From positions 3,534,001 through 3,598,000 of the forward strand of contig JAGPNK010000001.1 in assembly GCA_020746835.1 (NCBI GenBank): DNA of 64,000 nucleotides, written 5' to 3'. Positions within the stretch are counted from its first letter, which is position 1. The number at the start of each line of letters is the position of its first letter. The notes beneath the pieces are model-generated. The model made no database searches, had not been told where the DNA came from, and saw nothing but the letters and a program-made list of their open reading frames with translations. Positions 1-11,900 of the stretch are shown here, piece by piece. The DNA is from Stachybotrys elegans (Eukaryota; Ascomycota; Sordariomycetes; Hypocreales; Stachybotryaceae). Made by a program: the position numbers and the translations under genes.

Positions 1-1111
1 CATCTCCATCCAATACGCCGGCAGCCAGTATTGCTCCCACCACCGCAACCGCAACCAGCACTACCTCTGCCGCCAGGGAAGCCGAGATTACCCACAGCAT
101 CCCCCAGCTTCCGGCGTACTGGGACATTCCGTGGAGCTGCACCTGGACCTATGATGAAGCAGAAGAGCCGCAGCCTGGCGCATCTGGCGCTGTCGCTTGG
201 TTAGATCTGGAGCCTGTACACGGCGAGACAACGTTGTCATGTTACCCCGAGAGCATGTTCTATGGTGGTAGAACTGGCGTCTTCAGCCCGGCTAACTGTC
301 CTCACGGGTGGACGACGGCGTCAGTCTATGTCAGCGCGGAGGAGGTATTGGATGGCGCAACGACGACAGCAGTCTGCTGCTCATCGTATGTCTCCCCCTT
401 TGTTCTGCGCGGCTCCTCGGTACTGACCAAATCAGGGAATACTCGCTGGACGGGCGATGGTGTAAGCGCTCAGTGCCGACGGTGCTCGCCGTTCCCATCA
501 CCTACAACGACTCGGCGGGCACGCACGAGGTCTTCTACAGCTCCAGGACCACTCTCTACAGCGCCACCATCGCAGTTCATACGATACAGGCGCTGTTTCG
601 GGAGGAGGATAGGGCTTCGCTGGGTCTAGGCGATGATCCTGAGGACTCGGGCCGCTCTGGCCTGAGCAGGAATGCCAGGATAGGTCTCGGTGTTGGCGTC
701 GCCGTCGGAGGGCTGCTCGTGATTGGGATCCTCGTATTCGCCATCCGGCGATGCAGACAGCGCCGTCGCCCACCACCTACGGTACAAAGGTCAAAGGGAC
801 GGTCGATGCACGAGCTCAATGCGCTCGGTGCCGCATCCCAGGACGGGGCGGCGGGCAGCCATGACCCTCGCGACACTTCCGATGATGCCAGCCTCTCCAC
901 CCACGGTCGATCACACAGCAACGGTGCAACGTATCCCGTCTATCGGCATACCATAGACATTGACGGAAGCAGTGACGACGGAAATGACTCGATAACCACC
1001 AGGGAGGACGAAATCATGGTGCTTCGGGAGAAGAAGGCCGCCATCGAGCGCCGCATTGACGAACTACAAAGAGTTGAGACAGTCGAGCAGCGCCAGCAGC
1101 AACAACGTTAG
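1..1111 (+). CDS. Single-pass membrane protein with cysteine-containing ectodomain (5' partial)
   Basis: The gene enters from the left edge in frame 3 and stops at 1111. Visible exons are <3-385 and 436-1111, separated by a 50-nt intron (GTATGT donor, CTGAC branch, CAG acceptor). About 352 residues can be read. The fragment starts with a Thr/Ala/Ser-rich stretch, followed by a putative extracellular part with Trp and Cys residues (e.g. IPWSCTWTYD and AVCCSS). One hydrophobic segment (about residues 210-231, IGLGVGVAVGGLLVIG) is followed by a basic RRCRQRRR stop-transfer cluster. The cytoplasmic tail is Ser/Asp-rich and ends in a charged, likely coiled-coil stretch and poly-Gln. This layout is typical of fungal type I membrane proteins with a Gly-rich TM, some of which act as wall sensors. 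No enzyme motif is visible, so function is unknown. The signal peptide, if any, lies outside the window. Confidence 0.72.
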
Positions 1112-1419
1112 GGTGTGTTTTTGCAATGGGCTACCGACTGGGTGTTGAAAAAGTGTTTACGTCACGGGATTCATGGATATTGTTCTGGCGCTATTTTCTT
1201 GTCTTTTTTCCCCCCTCTCTGTTGCATACTGGGAGGTTCTGTTTTATGCCTGCGACGTACATTATACCACTTTGCGCGAGTTGACAGGACATAGCCATGC
1301 GTCTGAGAATTACCTGATGCGATGCACTCGATTTATGTACATGCGATGAATATATGGTAAATATACTACCAAAAGTTTCCAAGGTCATGTCCGTCTCGGC
1401 CTTTTTCATTGCCTGTTAC
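1112..1419. other. Convergent 3' intergenic region
   Basis: This separates the stop codons of the membrane-protein gene (+) and the galactanase gene (-). It is T-rich with no convincing coding sequence and presumably holds both 3' UTRs. Confidence 0.6.
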
Positions 1420-2469
1420 TCAGATGCTCGAAAAGACGGACAAACTGGAGAGGGCTCGCCCGGGCCAGCTAAACATGGTGTTGGAGCTGCACGACGACCC
1501 GAGAGCCTGGTTGTTCATCCAGGCAGGCTCCCAGTAGAACAGCCCGACGCCTCCCCTGACGCTCGAGACGGCCTGGGCTACGCGCTGGATATAGGTCCTC
1601 TGCCCGTCTGCTGAGAAGGGAATGTCGCGGACGTCGTTGGGGAAAGGCTGGGCTGGCGAAGGGCATGATGTCGGCCAGTTGGTCTCGGCAACAACGAGCT
1701 CTTTGCCCCATTTGTTGGCCATGTTGGTGAGGGCCGACCTGAGATTGGAGATGGTGGCGCTGGAGCCGTAGAAGGGGTAGAAAGAAACGCCCATCATGTC
1801 AAAGTCGCTGGTCCTGAGGGGTCCCTGGCTGAGCACCGTGGTGTAAAACCAGTCCTGCACAGACGAGTCCCAGCCGTTGTCGAGGTGCAGCATGATCTTG
1901 GGCTTGGGGTTGAGATTGGAGTCCTTGATACCCCAGCATCCCGAGTTGAGCAGCCGCGCGATGTTGTAGGGCTGGTCGTAGCGGCCCGTCGGCCAGAGAA
2001 GACCTCCGCGGATCTCGTTGCCCACCGAGATGATGGTTGGGCGGATGCCGGCAGCAGCAAGCCGGTTGGAGACGTCGAGGGTGTAGTTGTACAGGCGCCA
2101 GGACAGCGAGTCGATGTCGGATGGCCAGCCAGAGGGTATGGTCTGGTGGGCGGGATCGGCCCAGGTGTCGCTGAGGTGAAGGTCGATGTAGACGCCCATT
2201 CCCTGGGCCTGGGCACGGCGGGCGAGGGCGATGTTGTAGTCGAGGTTATAGGCACCGCCGGACGGGTTCACCCACACGCGCTGCCGGACCGTGTTGACGC
2301 CCGACGAGGCCAGGATTTGCTCCAGGGGCTGCGAGGCGCCCGAGGCAGTGGTGTATCTGATGCCGGCATTCTCCTCGACTCTGGCCGAGGACCAATCCAC
2401 GCCTCTGTACTGAAGCGCCGCCGAGGCGGATGCAAGGCAGAGCACGACAAACGATTCGAGGAGGCGCAT
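1420..2469 (-). CDS. Secreted arabinogalactan endo-beta-1,4-galactanase (GH53)
   Basis: This is an intronless 349-residue protein starting at an ATG. It should hydrolyse internal beta-1,4-galactosidic bonds in the galactan side chains of pectin (type I arabinogalactan), outside the cell. A signal peptide (MRLLESFVVLCLASASA) precedes the mature start around ALQYRGVDWSS. Family landmarks are visible: RQRVWVNPSGG near residue 63, the acid/base Glu152 in SVGNEIRGG, and the nucleophile Glu262 in VVAETNWP. YIDLHLSDTWADP and VGLFYWEPAWM are also typical of GH53. Length matches fungal secreted GH53 enzymes (about 330-350). An NYT sequon lies at 128-130. A TATA-like element lies about 105-115 bp upstream. 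The catalytic set is complete, so activity is expected. Confidence 0.95.
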   Translation of the reverse strand: MRLLESFVVLCLASASAALQYRGVDWSSARVEENAGIRYTTASGASQPLEQILASSGVNTVRQRVWVNPSGGAYNLDYNIALARRAQAQGMGVYIDLHLSDTWADPAHQTIPSGWPSDIDSLSWRLYNYTLDVSNRLAAAGIRPTIISVGNEIRGGLLWPTGRYDQPYNIARLLNSGCWGIKDSNLNPKPKIMLHLDNGWDSSVQDWFYTTVLSQGPLRTSDFDMMGVSFYPFYGSSATISNLRSALTNMANKWGKELVVAETNWPTSCPSPAQPFPNDVRDIPFSADGQRTYIQRVAQAVSSVRGGVGLFYWEPAWMNNQALGSSCSSNTMFSWPGRALSSLSVFSSI

Positions 2470-4232
2470 GTTTCAATGACCCTTATGCAATGTCTCTCGT
2501 CCCTGTTTCGACAATTTGAGCCTCACACGGGAGCAGCGACGATCGCATGGCACCAGGGGGGGATCCGTGGCATCATTTATACGCATAGCAGTCGATCTAT
2601 CCAGGGCCGTATATGCCCGGCATACGGGGTTTATTTTAATTCTGCGAGGCACGGGCCCACTCGAGGATGGCCATGATTGATGGAAAATGGGTAACTGTGT
2701 GGTAGTAGCGATAGAAGATGGAGGAGATGCGGGTGTATATCAGTGTCGGTTCTTGGAGTAGCATAGCGGCCGGGGTTGGAGGGTCCGTCGAGTGTTTCAC
2801 GGAAAGTCATCCTTATGCAGCGACCCAGTTGGGAAATGGCAGGTACAGAGAACAAGATATTCCGCCGCCAACAGCGGGGGTCGTGCTGGGCGGTAGCACC
2901 CGGACAAGGGGAGCTTCGGGGGCAAGCCGACCGAGATAATACTATGTGATTTTTCTGCTGGTCGGCCATACCTCTCGGGGAGGACGATGATGTGTGAGGC
3001 GGACTGGGTTGTTCGACGGAATGAGGTGCTACGCCTGGATATGAAGATATCTTCAGAATCAAACAAGGGCTGCACGACTGGCAAGTCATGCGTATTATCC
3101 TCTTCACAAAAAACCCAAAAAACCAACAAAAAAAAAGGACCTTGTTGTCACATCTCGCGGAAGCAATCTCCCCATAATGGGCCGTATCGTGATGTGAAGC
3201 TAGACAAATAAGGAGTCTGGCTGGCCATACTGGGTGGGGTTGATGTTGTTTCTGTGACGTTGCTGGGCTTCATCACGACCTCATCAGCCTACCCTGTACA
3301 TGGCGAATTGTCACAAGTCCAGTTACATGCTTAGCAAAGCCAAAGGGAATGACGAAATTGTGAGCTTACCGTCCTGTCATTTGCGGTTTGGGGCTTTCTT
3401 ACTTTGTTGCATTCTCTTTTCTTTTGATAATTTCTCCCTGTTTTTCGATCTTGTGAAACATGCTTGTTTGTTCAACTGATATGAGGATATTATCGTCTAG
3501 ACCAACATTACCTGCATCGACAACCAGCTGGTGGGAAATTACGCTCGAAAGACTAGACAAGCCAGCACACCGAACTTCACACGCCATCAGACGAAGCGAG
3601 CCTGATCGACTCGTCGGATGAACCAGCCTGACCTCGTCGGACGAACATGGCTCGGCAGTGGAGGACTCTCCAGGCGTCTTTGCAGGTGCCACGACAGCAA
3701 GTGAGGCAAGCACCACGACAACCTCCAGGTATCCTCGCTGAATGAGGCCTGCTGGAGCCCGCTGAAGAACTGCGTTGGTGCTTCAAGGCGACTAGCACAG
3801 GGGTGGCGGCGCCCCTTCCCCCTGCATCGTCCCCTGGTCAGTGCGCCCTCCCATATAGCGGTGAGGGGTCCAAGGTACACTGCCCACGGCGCACCGGCTG
3901 CGCTGGAGACGTGTACCTTGTACATTGTCGCGGGCCTCAAGCTGGGGATGCTCGTTGCCGCATCGTCTGCCAAACAACCCCGCCAAAGCCCACACAGATA
4001 GGTATGTACCGACGAACAACGGGCCCAGCTCTGCCTCCAAGCAGCAAGCAATAGGAAGAAGCCTCCACCACAAAATCATCACCACGGCGGCTCCTTGTCT
4101 CCTCTCCAATTTCGCACTAAGTCCTGTCTTCCGCGCTGCGCGCATATCTCCTCTTCTGCTGCCGCTCCGACCTCAATCCACCACCTCTCCAATCCATCTC
4201 CTCGTCGACCGGTTCGTCATTCATCATTCACC
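2470..4232. promoter_or_regulatory. Divergent promoter region, GH53 / alpha-tubulin
   Basis: This 1.76-kb region lies between two divergent start codons. I see no credible gene. It has an A-run near 3128-3136 and a CT/CA-rich leader (about 4060-4230) directly before the tubulin ATG, as is common for highly expressed fungal genes. Confidence 0.5.
2574..2583 (-). promoter_or_regulatory. Candidate TATA box of the GH53 gene
   Basis: On the minus strand the sequence reads GTATAAATGA, about 105-115 bp upstream of the galactanase ATG. That spacing would suit an inducible extracellular hydrolase. It is assigned by position only. Confidence 0.4.
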
Positions 4233-5930
4233 ATGAAGGGAGAGGTGAGTCTGCTCGTGCATGCACCCAAACATGCTCTCCGAAGTTGCCGTCTCCCCAC
4301 GATGGCCTTCCATTGACCCCTGAATCGTCAAATATGTTGGTCGGCTGCTGCGACTTCTCCTGCTGACACGGTTCAATCGGTAGATTCTTCACCTTCACCT
4401 GGGCCAGGCTGGTACCCAGCTCGGTAACTCTGCCTGGGAGCTGTTCGTCCCTCCTCACCTCCTTGGCTCCATATTCAGCCCTATACTGACCTGTCGCCTC
4501 TCAAATACAGCTACCTCCTGGAGCACGGTCTGGGTGCTGACGGCCGCCCCGATCCCGCCGCAAAGGACATTGGCGACCCTGGCTCGTATGAGACCTTCTT
4601 CACTGAGACCAGCGGCGGCAAGCATGTCCCTCGCGCCCTCTTCGTCGATCTCGACCCCTCCCCGATTGATGAGATCCGAACCGGCGGCTACCGCCAGCTG
4701 TTCCACCCCGAGCTGCTCATGAGCGGCAAGGAGGATGCCGCCAACAACTACGCCCGTGGCCACTACACCATTGGCAAGGAGATGGTCGACAGCGTCATGG
4801 ACCGCGTCCGCCGCGTTGCTGGTGAGTTGGGTGCAAGCAGCGCGCCACGCCCTGTGTCACCTCGGGGGTGCGAGGATTGCTAATCCATCTCAGACAACTG
4901 CCACTCCCTCCAGGGCTTCCTGATCTTCCACTCCTTCGGTGGTGGTACCGGTTCCGGCTTTGGTGCTCTCATGCTTGAGCGCCTGGCTACCGAGTACGGC
5001 AAGAAGACCAAGCTCGAGTTTGCCGTTTACCCTGCTCCCCGTGTTTCCACCTCGGTCGTCGAGCCCTACAACGCCGTTCTGTCTACCCACAGCACCATCG
5101 AGAACTCGGACTGCACTTTCCTCGTCGATAACGAGGCTGTCTACGACATCTGCCGCCGAAATCTCGACATCCCCCGACCTTCTTACGACCACCTCAACCG
5201 CCTGATTGCCCAGGTTGTCAGCTCCATCACCTCCTCTCTGCGATTCGACGGTGCACTCAACGTCGATCTCAACGAGTTCCAGACCAACCTGGTCCCCTAC
5301 CCTCGTATCCACTACCCCCTCATCAGCTACGCCCCCGTCGTTTCTGCTGCCAAGAGCGCCCACGAGAGCTTCAAGGTCCACGACATCACCTTCCAGTGTA
5401 AGTGACAGCGGCCGCAATGTGGTTCCGGCCGTGACTGACACTGACGCTCTGTAGGCTTCGAGCCCAACAACCAGATGGTTGTTTGCGACCCTCGCAACGG
5501 AAAGTACATGGCCGTCGCCCTGCTGTACCGTGGTGACGTCGTCCCCCGTGACTGCAACTCCGCCATCGCTGCCCTCAAGGCCAAGGCCTCCTTCAACCTC
5601 GTCGAGTGGTGCCCCACTGGCTTCAAGGTCGGTATTAACTACCAGAAGCCCATGGCTGTGCCCGCCCCCGCCGAGGACGGTGGCCTCGCCTCCGTCGAGC
5701 GAGCTGTCTCCATGCTTTCCAACACCACCGCCATTGCTGAGGCCTGGTCGCGACTTGACTACAAGTTCGACCTCATGCACAGCAAGCGTGCTTTCGTGCA
5801 CTGGTATGTTGGCGAGGGCATGGAGGAAGGTGAATTCACCGAGGCCCGTGAGGACCTTGCTGCTCTGGAGAAGGATTATGAGGAGGTTGCTGCCGACAGC
5901 TTCGAGGCCGAGGAGGAGGCCGAGTACTAA
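4233..5930 (+). CDS. Alpha-tubulin
   Basis: There are five exons: 4233-4244, 4384-4442, 4511-4821, 4894-5397 and 5455-5930. They give 453 residues. The first exon encodes only MKGE, an early-intron layout common in fungal tubulin genes. The protein pairs with beta-tubulin to form microtubules for spindle, transport and polar growth. It carries the tubulin signature GGGTGSG (143-149), the alpha-specific catalytic Glu in [10 protein letters not shown] that drives GTP hydrolysis on beta-tubulin, and a C-terminal acidic tail ending in EEEAEY, whose final Tyr is the detyrosination site. Length fits the family. Many Sordariomycetes have two alpha-tubulin genes. The [12 protein letters not shown] start points to alpha rather than beta (MREIVHLQ). 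Third positions are strongly C/T-biased, as in highly expressed genes. The donor of intron 2 (GTTCGT) is atypical, but the protein is continuous across it. Confidence 0.97.
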
Positions 5931-6565
5931 GCTACTCTCCCTCCGCCATGACTGGGCATGCAATTGACACGACCATGTAGTGCCTTGAACCGGGAAGGTG
6001 TGTTATCAGGCTGAGAAGCTGACGACGATGCCCCTGATCTGAGGCGCGAAGCTCCTGCTCACTGCTGCTCCAAGCTGCCATATCCGAGACCTTTGAATGA
6101 AGTAAAAGATGTCAAGGTATAGTAGTTTTATTGGTCGATGCGGACACAATGTTGTCGGATTCTGGGTACCCTTCGAATGATGATCTTTGGGAGTTAGCCT
6201 AAATAGATGAGACCCCTTCCCCCCTTTTGCTCTTTCATCACACATTTTCCTTTCTCGAGGGCGAGCGGGCAAACCTGATGTTGATATCCCTTTCTATGGC
6301 TGGACTTACTACGTAGTATGAATTCCAACGATTTTATGCAGGTGATGGGTGGCTTGAGTGTTGCTTCTCGAGAGGGCGCCTTTGAAGTGGGCTCCATACG
6401 TATATTGTGCATGATATAAATGTGGTGCCCATAAGATCATACATTGGCAGATACCAAGCCCATCCGGCGGGATGCTGTGACATATGTACATTTTACACCA
6501 TTGCTTGTGTACACTAAGAATCCTCCCAACTAGTCATGCCGCGTATCAACCCCTCGGCTTCTAAT
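5931..6565. other. Convergent 3' intergenic region (tubulin / nop12)
   Basis: These 635 bp lie between two stop codons and are comparatively AT-rich. No coding sequence is apparent; it presumably holds both 3' UTRs and poly(A) sites. Confidence 0.55.
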
Positions 6566-8430
6566 TTACGTTTTCTTCTTTTTCCACTCGGCAGCCCTAC
6601 GAGCGCCTCTGTGATCGGGTCGACCAGGCTTTCCGACCCTCTTCTTGCCCGACTTCTTGAAGTCCTTTCCTTGGCCGTCCATGATGGAGGCTCTCTTACC
6701 CTCGAAGATGATCTGCTCCGGGGTCTTGATCTCGCTGCCGGCGTTGTCGGTAGCAGCGGTAGTAGTACCCGGCGTCTTGGGGCCACCCTTGAGCTCTCTT
6801 CGCTGCTGAGCCGCGCCCGCACGCCCGAGGAGCCTGCCGGCGCGCCCGGCCAGGGACTGCTCCTCCGACGTGAACTTGCGCTTGTACTTGGTGTTCTGGC
6901 CGCTCTTGATGCCTGCGATGGCCTTGGCCTTGGCCCGCTCCTGGGCCATCGCCGTCTTGCGCGGGTCCTTGGCTCGGGTGACGCGCAGGGCACGGGGGAG
7001 CATCGGGGGGAACTTTTTGCCGTCCAGAAGGAGGGCTGCCTCGACGTCGTTGGCATCCTGCGCAGGGTTAGGGCCGGCTCCGTAGAATTGGGGGACGCAA
7101 TCCTTGCGAAACTTACGTAGAACTGAACATAGGCAAATCCTTTGCCCACGCGGGTGACGGGGTCTCGTACGACACGCACGTTCTCCACCTTGCCCTGCTT
7201 ACCAAAAGTCCTCCAGAGACCTTCCTCGACATCAGCGGGCACCTTGTTGCGCTTCTTCTGGACCTTCTCCCCCTCAGCGGTGGTGTTGAGGATGGTCTCG
7301 TCGTCGACGAAGCCCAGATTGCCGACGAAGACGCAGCGGCGGTGGTCCGTGGGGCTCGGGTGGGCGACGCTGTCGACGCGGATGTGGCGACCGAGCACCT
7401 CGGTGCCGTTGAGCTCCGAGGCGGCCTTGCGGGCCAGGACAGGGGTGGAGTAGACGACGTAGGCGTTGGCGGACTTTGTGGTGGCTTCCATCAGGGACTT
7501 GGTGATGTATGCGGCGCGCTTGGGCATGGAGCCCGTGGAGAAGGCGAGGGAGCGGAAGCGGATCGACTCAATCTTCTGGAGCGTCGTCTTGTCCTCAGAG
7601 TCGAAGATGGTCGAGAGGTGGTTCATCAGCGTCTTCTTTGCAGACTTGGAGGAGATGGCCTCGGAGGGGACGTTGGAGAGGAACACAGTCCGCGCGGCCT
7701 TCTCCAGGTCCGAGGACTTGGACTCTTGCGTGAGCGACTCGTGAACGGGCACCTCGTTGTCGGAATCTTCCTCGTCGGCGTCTTTGCCGGTTTGCGCCTC
7801 GTCGCCCTTGAGGCGCTTGCCAGTATGTTCGGGAGCGTCGTCCTTTGTGAGACCCGCCAGATATTTCTCCTCGAGGTCATCGTTGTCGTTTTTCCTCTTG
7901 CGCTTCCGCTCTCGTCTGGGTTGCTGCTCTGCCTCTGCCTCTGCCATGGCAGTATCTGATTCAGCCTCTGCTTGTTGCTGCACCTTTTCGTCTCCCTCCG
8001 CGTCGTTTGGTTCATCCGACGAGCTCTTCTCTCCGTCATTGCCATCGCTACCGTACTCATCGTCGGAGTAGTTCAGCTCCTCGCTTATCTCGGAAAGCAC
8101 TTCGTCGTCTCCCGAGCCTTCGGCCTCCTCATCCTCATCCTCCTGCTGCTTCTTCTGTGCCAGTTGGGAGTATCTCGAGATCGGAGGTGCTTGTACAGGG
8201 CCAGCCTATGGGTGAACCAATGTCAGCAATGAGCTTATATTATAGCTAGGGGTGTGACCGAGAATTGTTATATCGACGACTTACACTGGATGCGAATAGA
8301 GCATCGAGGGTGGGGTCCACTGCCTTGGAGGTGGCACTCAATGAAGCGCCTCTGCACTCGAGTCAGCATTGGATTGATTGAGAAGAAATTGCACGAAAAG
8401 GGAAAACACATACTTCTTTGATTTGGCCAT
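6566..8430 (-). CDS. nop12: Nucleolar RNA-binding protein Nop12
   Basis: Exons on the minus strand are 8430-8414, 8351-8285, 8205-7117 and 7057-6566, giving 554 residues. The product belongs to the Nop12 family, needed for 60S ribosomal subunit biogenesis and 25S pre-rRNA processing in the nucleolus. A short basic start (MAKSKK) and a long acidic, Lys-rich region (about 45-190) with a KRKRK cluster precede two RRMs. RRM1 spans about residues 200-308 (RNP2-like TVFLSNVP). RRM2 spans about 319-410 (CVFVGNLGF and [10 protein letters not shown]) and is interrupted by the last intron exactly after QFY. The C-terminus is basic ([18 protein letters not shown]), typical of nucleolar proteins. The first exon is only 17 nt, and its 62-nt intron has a good GTATGT donor. 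The gene is divergent from the dep1-like gene. Confidence 0.93.
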
Positions 8431-9151
8431 CTTGGAAGCACAGGGTCGAAGCAGACCAGTTGTGTATGGGTATAGGATGGAAGATTTCGCGGACAGGCCA
8501 GAAAAAAAAGAGGTTCCTGGCAGACAAAAAAAATATTTATGGGCTTCGCTCACCGGTAAATGGCTTGCCGCCTTCAGCGTAGGTCGCCAGAAAAGTACCA
8601 TGTATCTCCTAGTGCCGCGCCAAAAACAGGTCAGAGCCTTGCGCCGCTGGGCTGTGATTGGCTGGCGAGACCGCGGCTGGCCGATCCAAACCCCCATGAT
8701 GGCATTTCTGCCGGCGCTGACCGCCCTGCACCGTCATCCAGCCCGCTCTCGGTTTTGCTCTGGGCTTTGCTCTGGCAGTGGCCCAGGTCGCGGCCAGCCT
8801 GCGCAAATCGGCGCATCCATATCCTCTCCTCCTCCCTCTCCCACACCCATCACTACCACCACGGCAGCCTCTCGACACCCTTGAGCCACCCTACACGGCC
8901 CCTTGCCAACATATTTCCCGTCTTTAGTAACGCGAATAGACACTCTTCTGCATCACGACTCTGTATTTCTTGTCGCTGCCCACTTCAGCCCTCCAACCCG
9001 TCCTTTCTCCATCCTCATCACGACGCCCCAACGCCCCGACCGCCCACAACCGCCCTAGCCCTCCTGGCAGCTCCCTTTGGGCCTCAGCGTCCCCCGTTTG
9101 CCATTCGCCCCAACCCATTGACGCGAGGCACCGCGCCCAACCACAAGCACC
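8431..9151. promoter_or_regulatory. Bidirectional promoter, nop12 / dep1-like
   Basis: These 721 bp lie between two divergent ATGs. The right half is strongly C-rich on the plus strand (many CCTCC, CCACC and CATC runs), which resembles a long 5' UTR of the right-hand gene. No separate gene is seen. Confidence 0.55.
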
Positions 9152-11291
9152 ATGGCGGCGATCGCCTCAGCGCCGCCTCCGCTCTCCCCCTCGAGGGCTG
9201 GCGGACCTGACCCGGAAGACAGCAACGTCTCCAGCCCACTCAGCGACGTGGATGACAAGGACGCAAACGAGGAGGACATTGAGCACATGCAGCTCGATGG
9301 CTCTGAGCCCGACAACTCCAGCATCGCTGGCGAAGATAATCCCGCTGGTGATAACGCTTCCGACAGTGGCAGCGAGCTCTCAGAGGCCAACTCTGACGTC
9401 AACTCTGACGGCAACGACACCGAGGCGGAGACCGAGAGGCTATACGATACACCCAAGAGCCAACGTCAGCGCGACGTCGTCGTCGATCAGTTCAATCAGG
9501 GCAAGGTCTTTGAGCGTACCCCCAGCAAGCTCAGAAGCACCGCCGCCGCTGGCGCTGGCGCTGCCGACGGCGACGACGATAAAAACGACGACGATGCTGC
9601 ATCCATTGCATCAAGTGGACCTGACATGGTCGACTCGCCGACAAAGGACGCCAAGGCAAAGCCTCGCACCAGTACCGAAGAGGATACCTCTCAGGACTCG
9701 CAGGAGCGGAAGCGAAAACGGTCACCGGCCACTGACAACTCCGAATCCGAACAGCCCCTTCGTAAACGCACAGGCTCCGTAGCTGCGCCCGACGGTGAAA
9801 TGAGCGAAGATACATTACCAGAGCCCAAGAGCAAGCCGCAGCCGACAGCTGAGGATGTCAAGCGGTCTCCTCGAAAACGCGACCCACCCGCAGAGGACGA
9901 CACGCACGAAGTACCAGAGCGTGAGACGAGAGCAGCAAAGAAGATGACGCGCAACGGCGCCAAGCGCCGAGGTGCGGAGCTCAACAACCTCGATCACGCC
10001 GATGTCGAGGCAGTTGCCCAAGGCCGAGACGAGGCACGCGACGCTGTCGCCGAGGACGATGCAGAGCAGCACGATGATGAGGCAGAAGCTGACGTCGAAG
10101 ACGTCGACGACGAGGCAGATATTGCAGCCAAGAACATTGAAGAATGTATGTGCTTTCGGTAGCAAGTTTTTCTGGATGATCGGCTAACCCGCCAGCAGTG
10201 GAAAGGAAGCAAGCCGCGTACAAGGATTGGACGAACATAGAAGACATGTTCTGTATATTTAGAGACAGGTTCGTCACATGAAATGGCGGCACCATGTCGC
10301 TCCTCTTGACTAACGCCCTTGCAGGCTTTACAAAGACCGACTTCAAAAACTAGAAGAGGAGGAGCAGTCGCTTTTGGCTGATGTACCGACTCATCCCGAG
10401 TATCTGAACATGAAGCAATGCCTGGATGAAAGATTGGAGCGGAAGCTCCAAGAGATCAACACCGAACACGAATTCCGTATCAAGGCCCACCAGAAACGAG
10501 CGGTGGCACAACGAGGACAAATATGGGGACAATTCTTCCAGGCCGTGCGGGAAACGCGCGAGCGTGCGCTTGAGGCTCTCAACCAGGAGTGGTACGAGGT
10601 TCAGAGTGCGAGACGGGGCGCTCACAGCTTGCCCGACTATGGCTTATTGTTTCCTCGCGATCCTGCTCAGCAGGTGCGGAATGCTGTGGCTTACAACACC
10701 GAGGTCTCGACCCTGGCTGGTCTTGCCAAATACCAGGGTTTCCCCGCTGGGCCGGAGATGAGAGGTGTATCTGCTGCCGAGTTGGAGGACGATCTGATGG
10801 CTATGGATGTAAGTCTTACCACGATCTCTGCGAAGCTTTTGCGTGCGGTTCAGGGTGCTCACACTCGATGCTAGCGTTTTCGCCAGGCTCGGCCGAGGAC
10901 TGGCCTACACCCACGGGACGACTTTCAGCCTCCGACATTCCACCACATCGGACCCGCTGGTGAACAGTTCCTCAAGGAAACGCCCTGGGCAAATCCTCAG
11001 CATTCTGCGCACAAGATGCATCCCGCAAACGTTGGCCAGCTGGACGCCCACCACGATAACCGGGGCCAGCTGTCCCACGGTCTCGGAGCGGCGGCGGCGG
11101 CAGCGGCTGCAGCAGAGTCGAAGCCCATGATGGAGAGCTCAGCTTCGATGCAGCGACCGCCTCCCCTGGCGGCCCACCTCTCCGAGTCTCCCGAGATGCC
11201 GCGATCGCTCCTGAACCCCGCGGCTCACCAGATGAGCCGAGTCAAGAACATACCCAGCATAAGTCGGGGATCGAAAACGGCCGCAGCTTAA
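9152..11291 (+). CDS. dep1: Rpd3L/Sin3 histone deacetylase complex subunit, Dep1/Sds3-like
   Basis: Exons are 9152-10145, 10199-10268, 10325-10808 and 10875-11291, giving 654 residues. The first ~330 residues are acidic, Ser/Asp-rich and disordered, with Lys/Arg clusters (ERKRKR, AAKKMTRNGAKRR) that could act as nuclear localisation signals. The folded Sds3-like region is about residues 335-500. It starts at YKDWTNIEDMFCIFRDRLYK and continues through LQKLEEEEQSLLA, THPEYL and a long charged helix. The tail carries a poly-Ala run and ends SRGSKTAAA. In yeast, Dep1 and Sds3 both carry this domain and hold the Sin3-Rpd3 deacetylase together for gene repression and activation. I favour Dep1 because of the EDMFCIFRDRLYKDRL pattern and the long acidic N-terminus, but the Sds3 paralogue cannot be excluded. 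Confidence 0.88.
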
Positions 11292-11900
11292 ACTGCTGCC
11301 TCTGTTGCTGCTTTGCTCGAAGTGGCTGTTGTACGTCTGAATCATGATTCTTGGCCTCGATTTGGCTACGGCATGGTGTTTGCTTCTGCGGTCCGATTTT
11401 GTGATACCCGAGGGGCAGGGTTGGCTCTCTGCACGATGTACAATCTTCGTTTGATATCGCCACGGCCTGGACGGGCCTGGCTTACGGCATTTGGGAGGGG
11501 AAGAGCTTGCGGGACTCATTCTAGGCGCATTGATATCTGCTTCTCCACGCTTTTGTTGCTCGTGTTTTCTCCAGGGGCGCATTGTGGTACAGCGGATAAT
11601 AAGGGGGGAGGAAAGGTTGTATGTCATAAAGGGAACATCTCGCTCGGCGCAGGAGATGTTGCGACGAAAATTCTTGTGTGGTCTTTTGCCATTACTCGTA
11701 CACATGACAGGAGTATAGGGTGCGTATACACTATTTTTACAGGAAACGTTGGATGCCTTCCAACTGATACATAAGGATAGCATGGTAGACCCATCTCAAA
11801 GCTGATGATCCAGCTCCCAAGCTCCATGATATATAGACTCTACTGTGACGAAAAATTGCCGTGAATGCCTCATGCTGGGGGAAATCCTACGACCGTTCGT
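11292..11900. other. Convergent 3' intergenic region (dep1-like / coa3)
   Basis: These 609 bp lie between stop codons. Short open frames occur, but none has start context, splice logic or family resemblance. Confidence 0.5.

Noticed and set aside
1885..2676. 263-codon open frame opposite the galactanase gene
   Set aside because: It mirrors GH53 codons. The minus-strand protein has a signal peptide and both catalytic Glu, while the plus frame has no family feature.
4890..5963. 357-codon open frame antisense to alpha-tubulin
   Set aside because: It is a by-product of the strong third-position C/T bias of the tubulin exons. The sense protein is unambiguous and the antisense translation is low-complexity.
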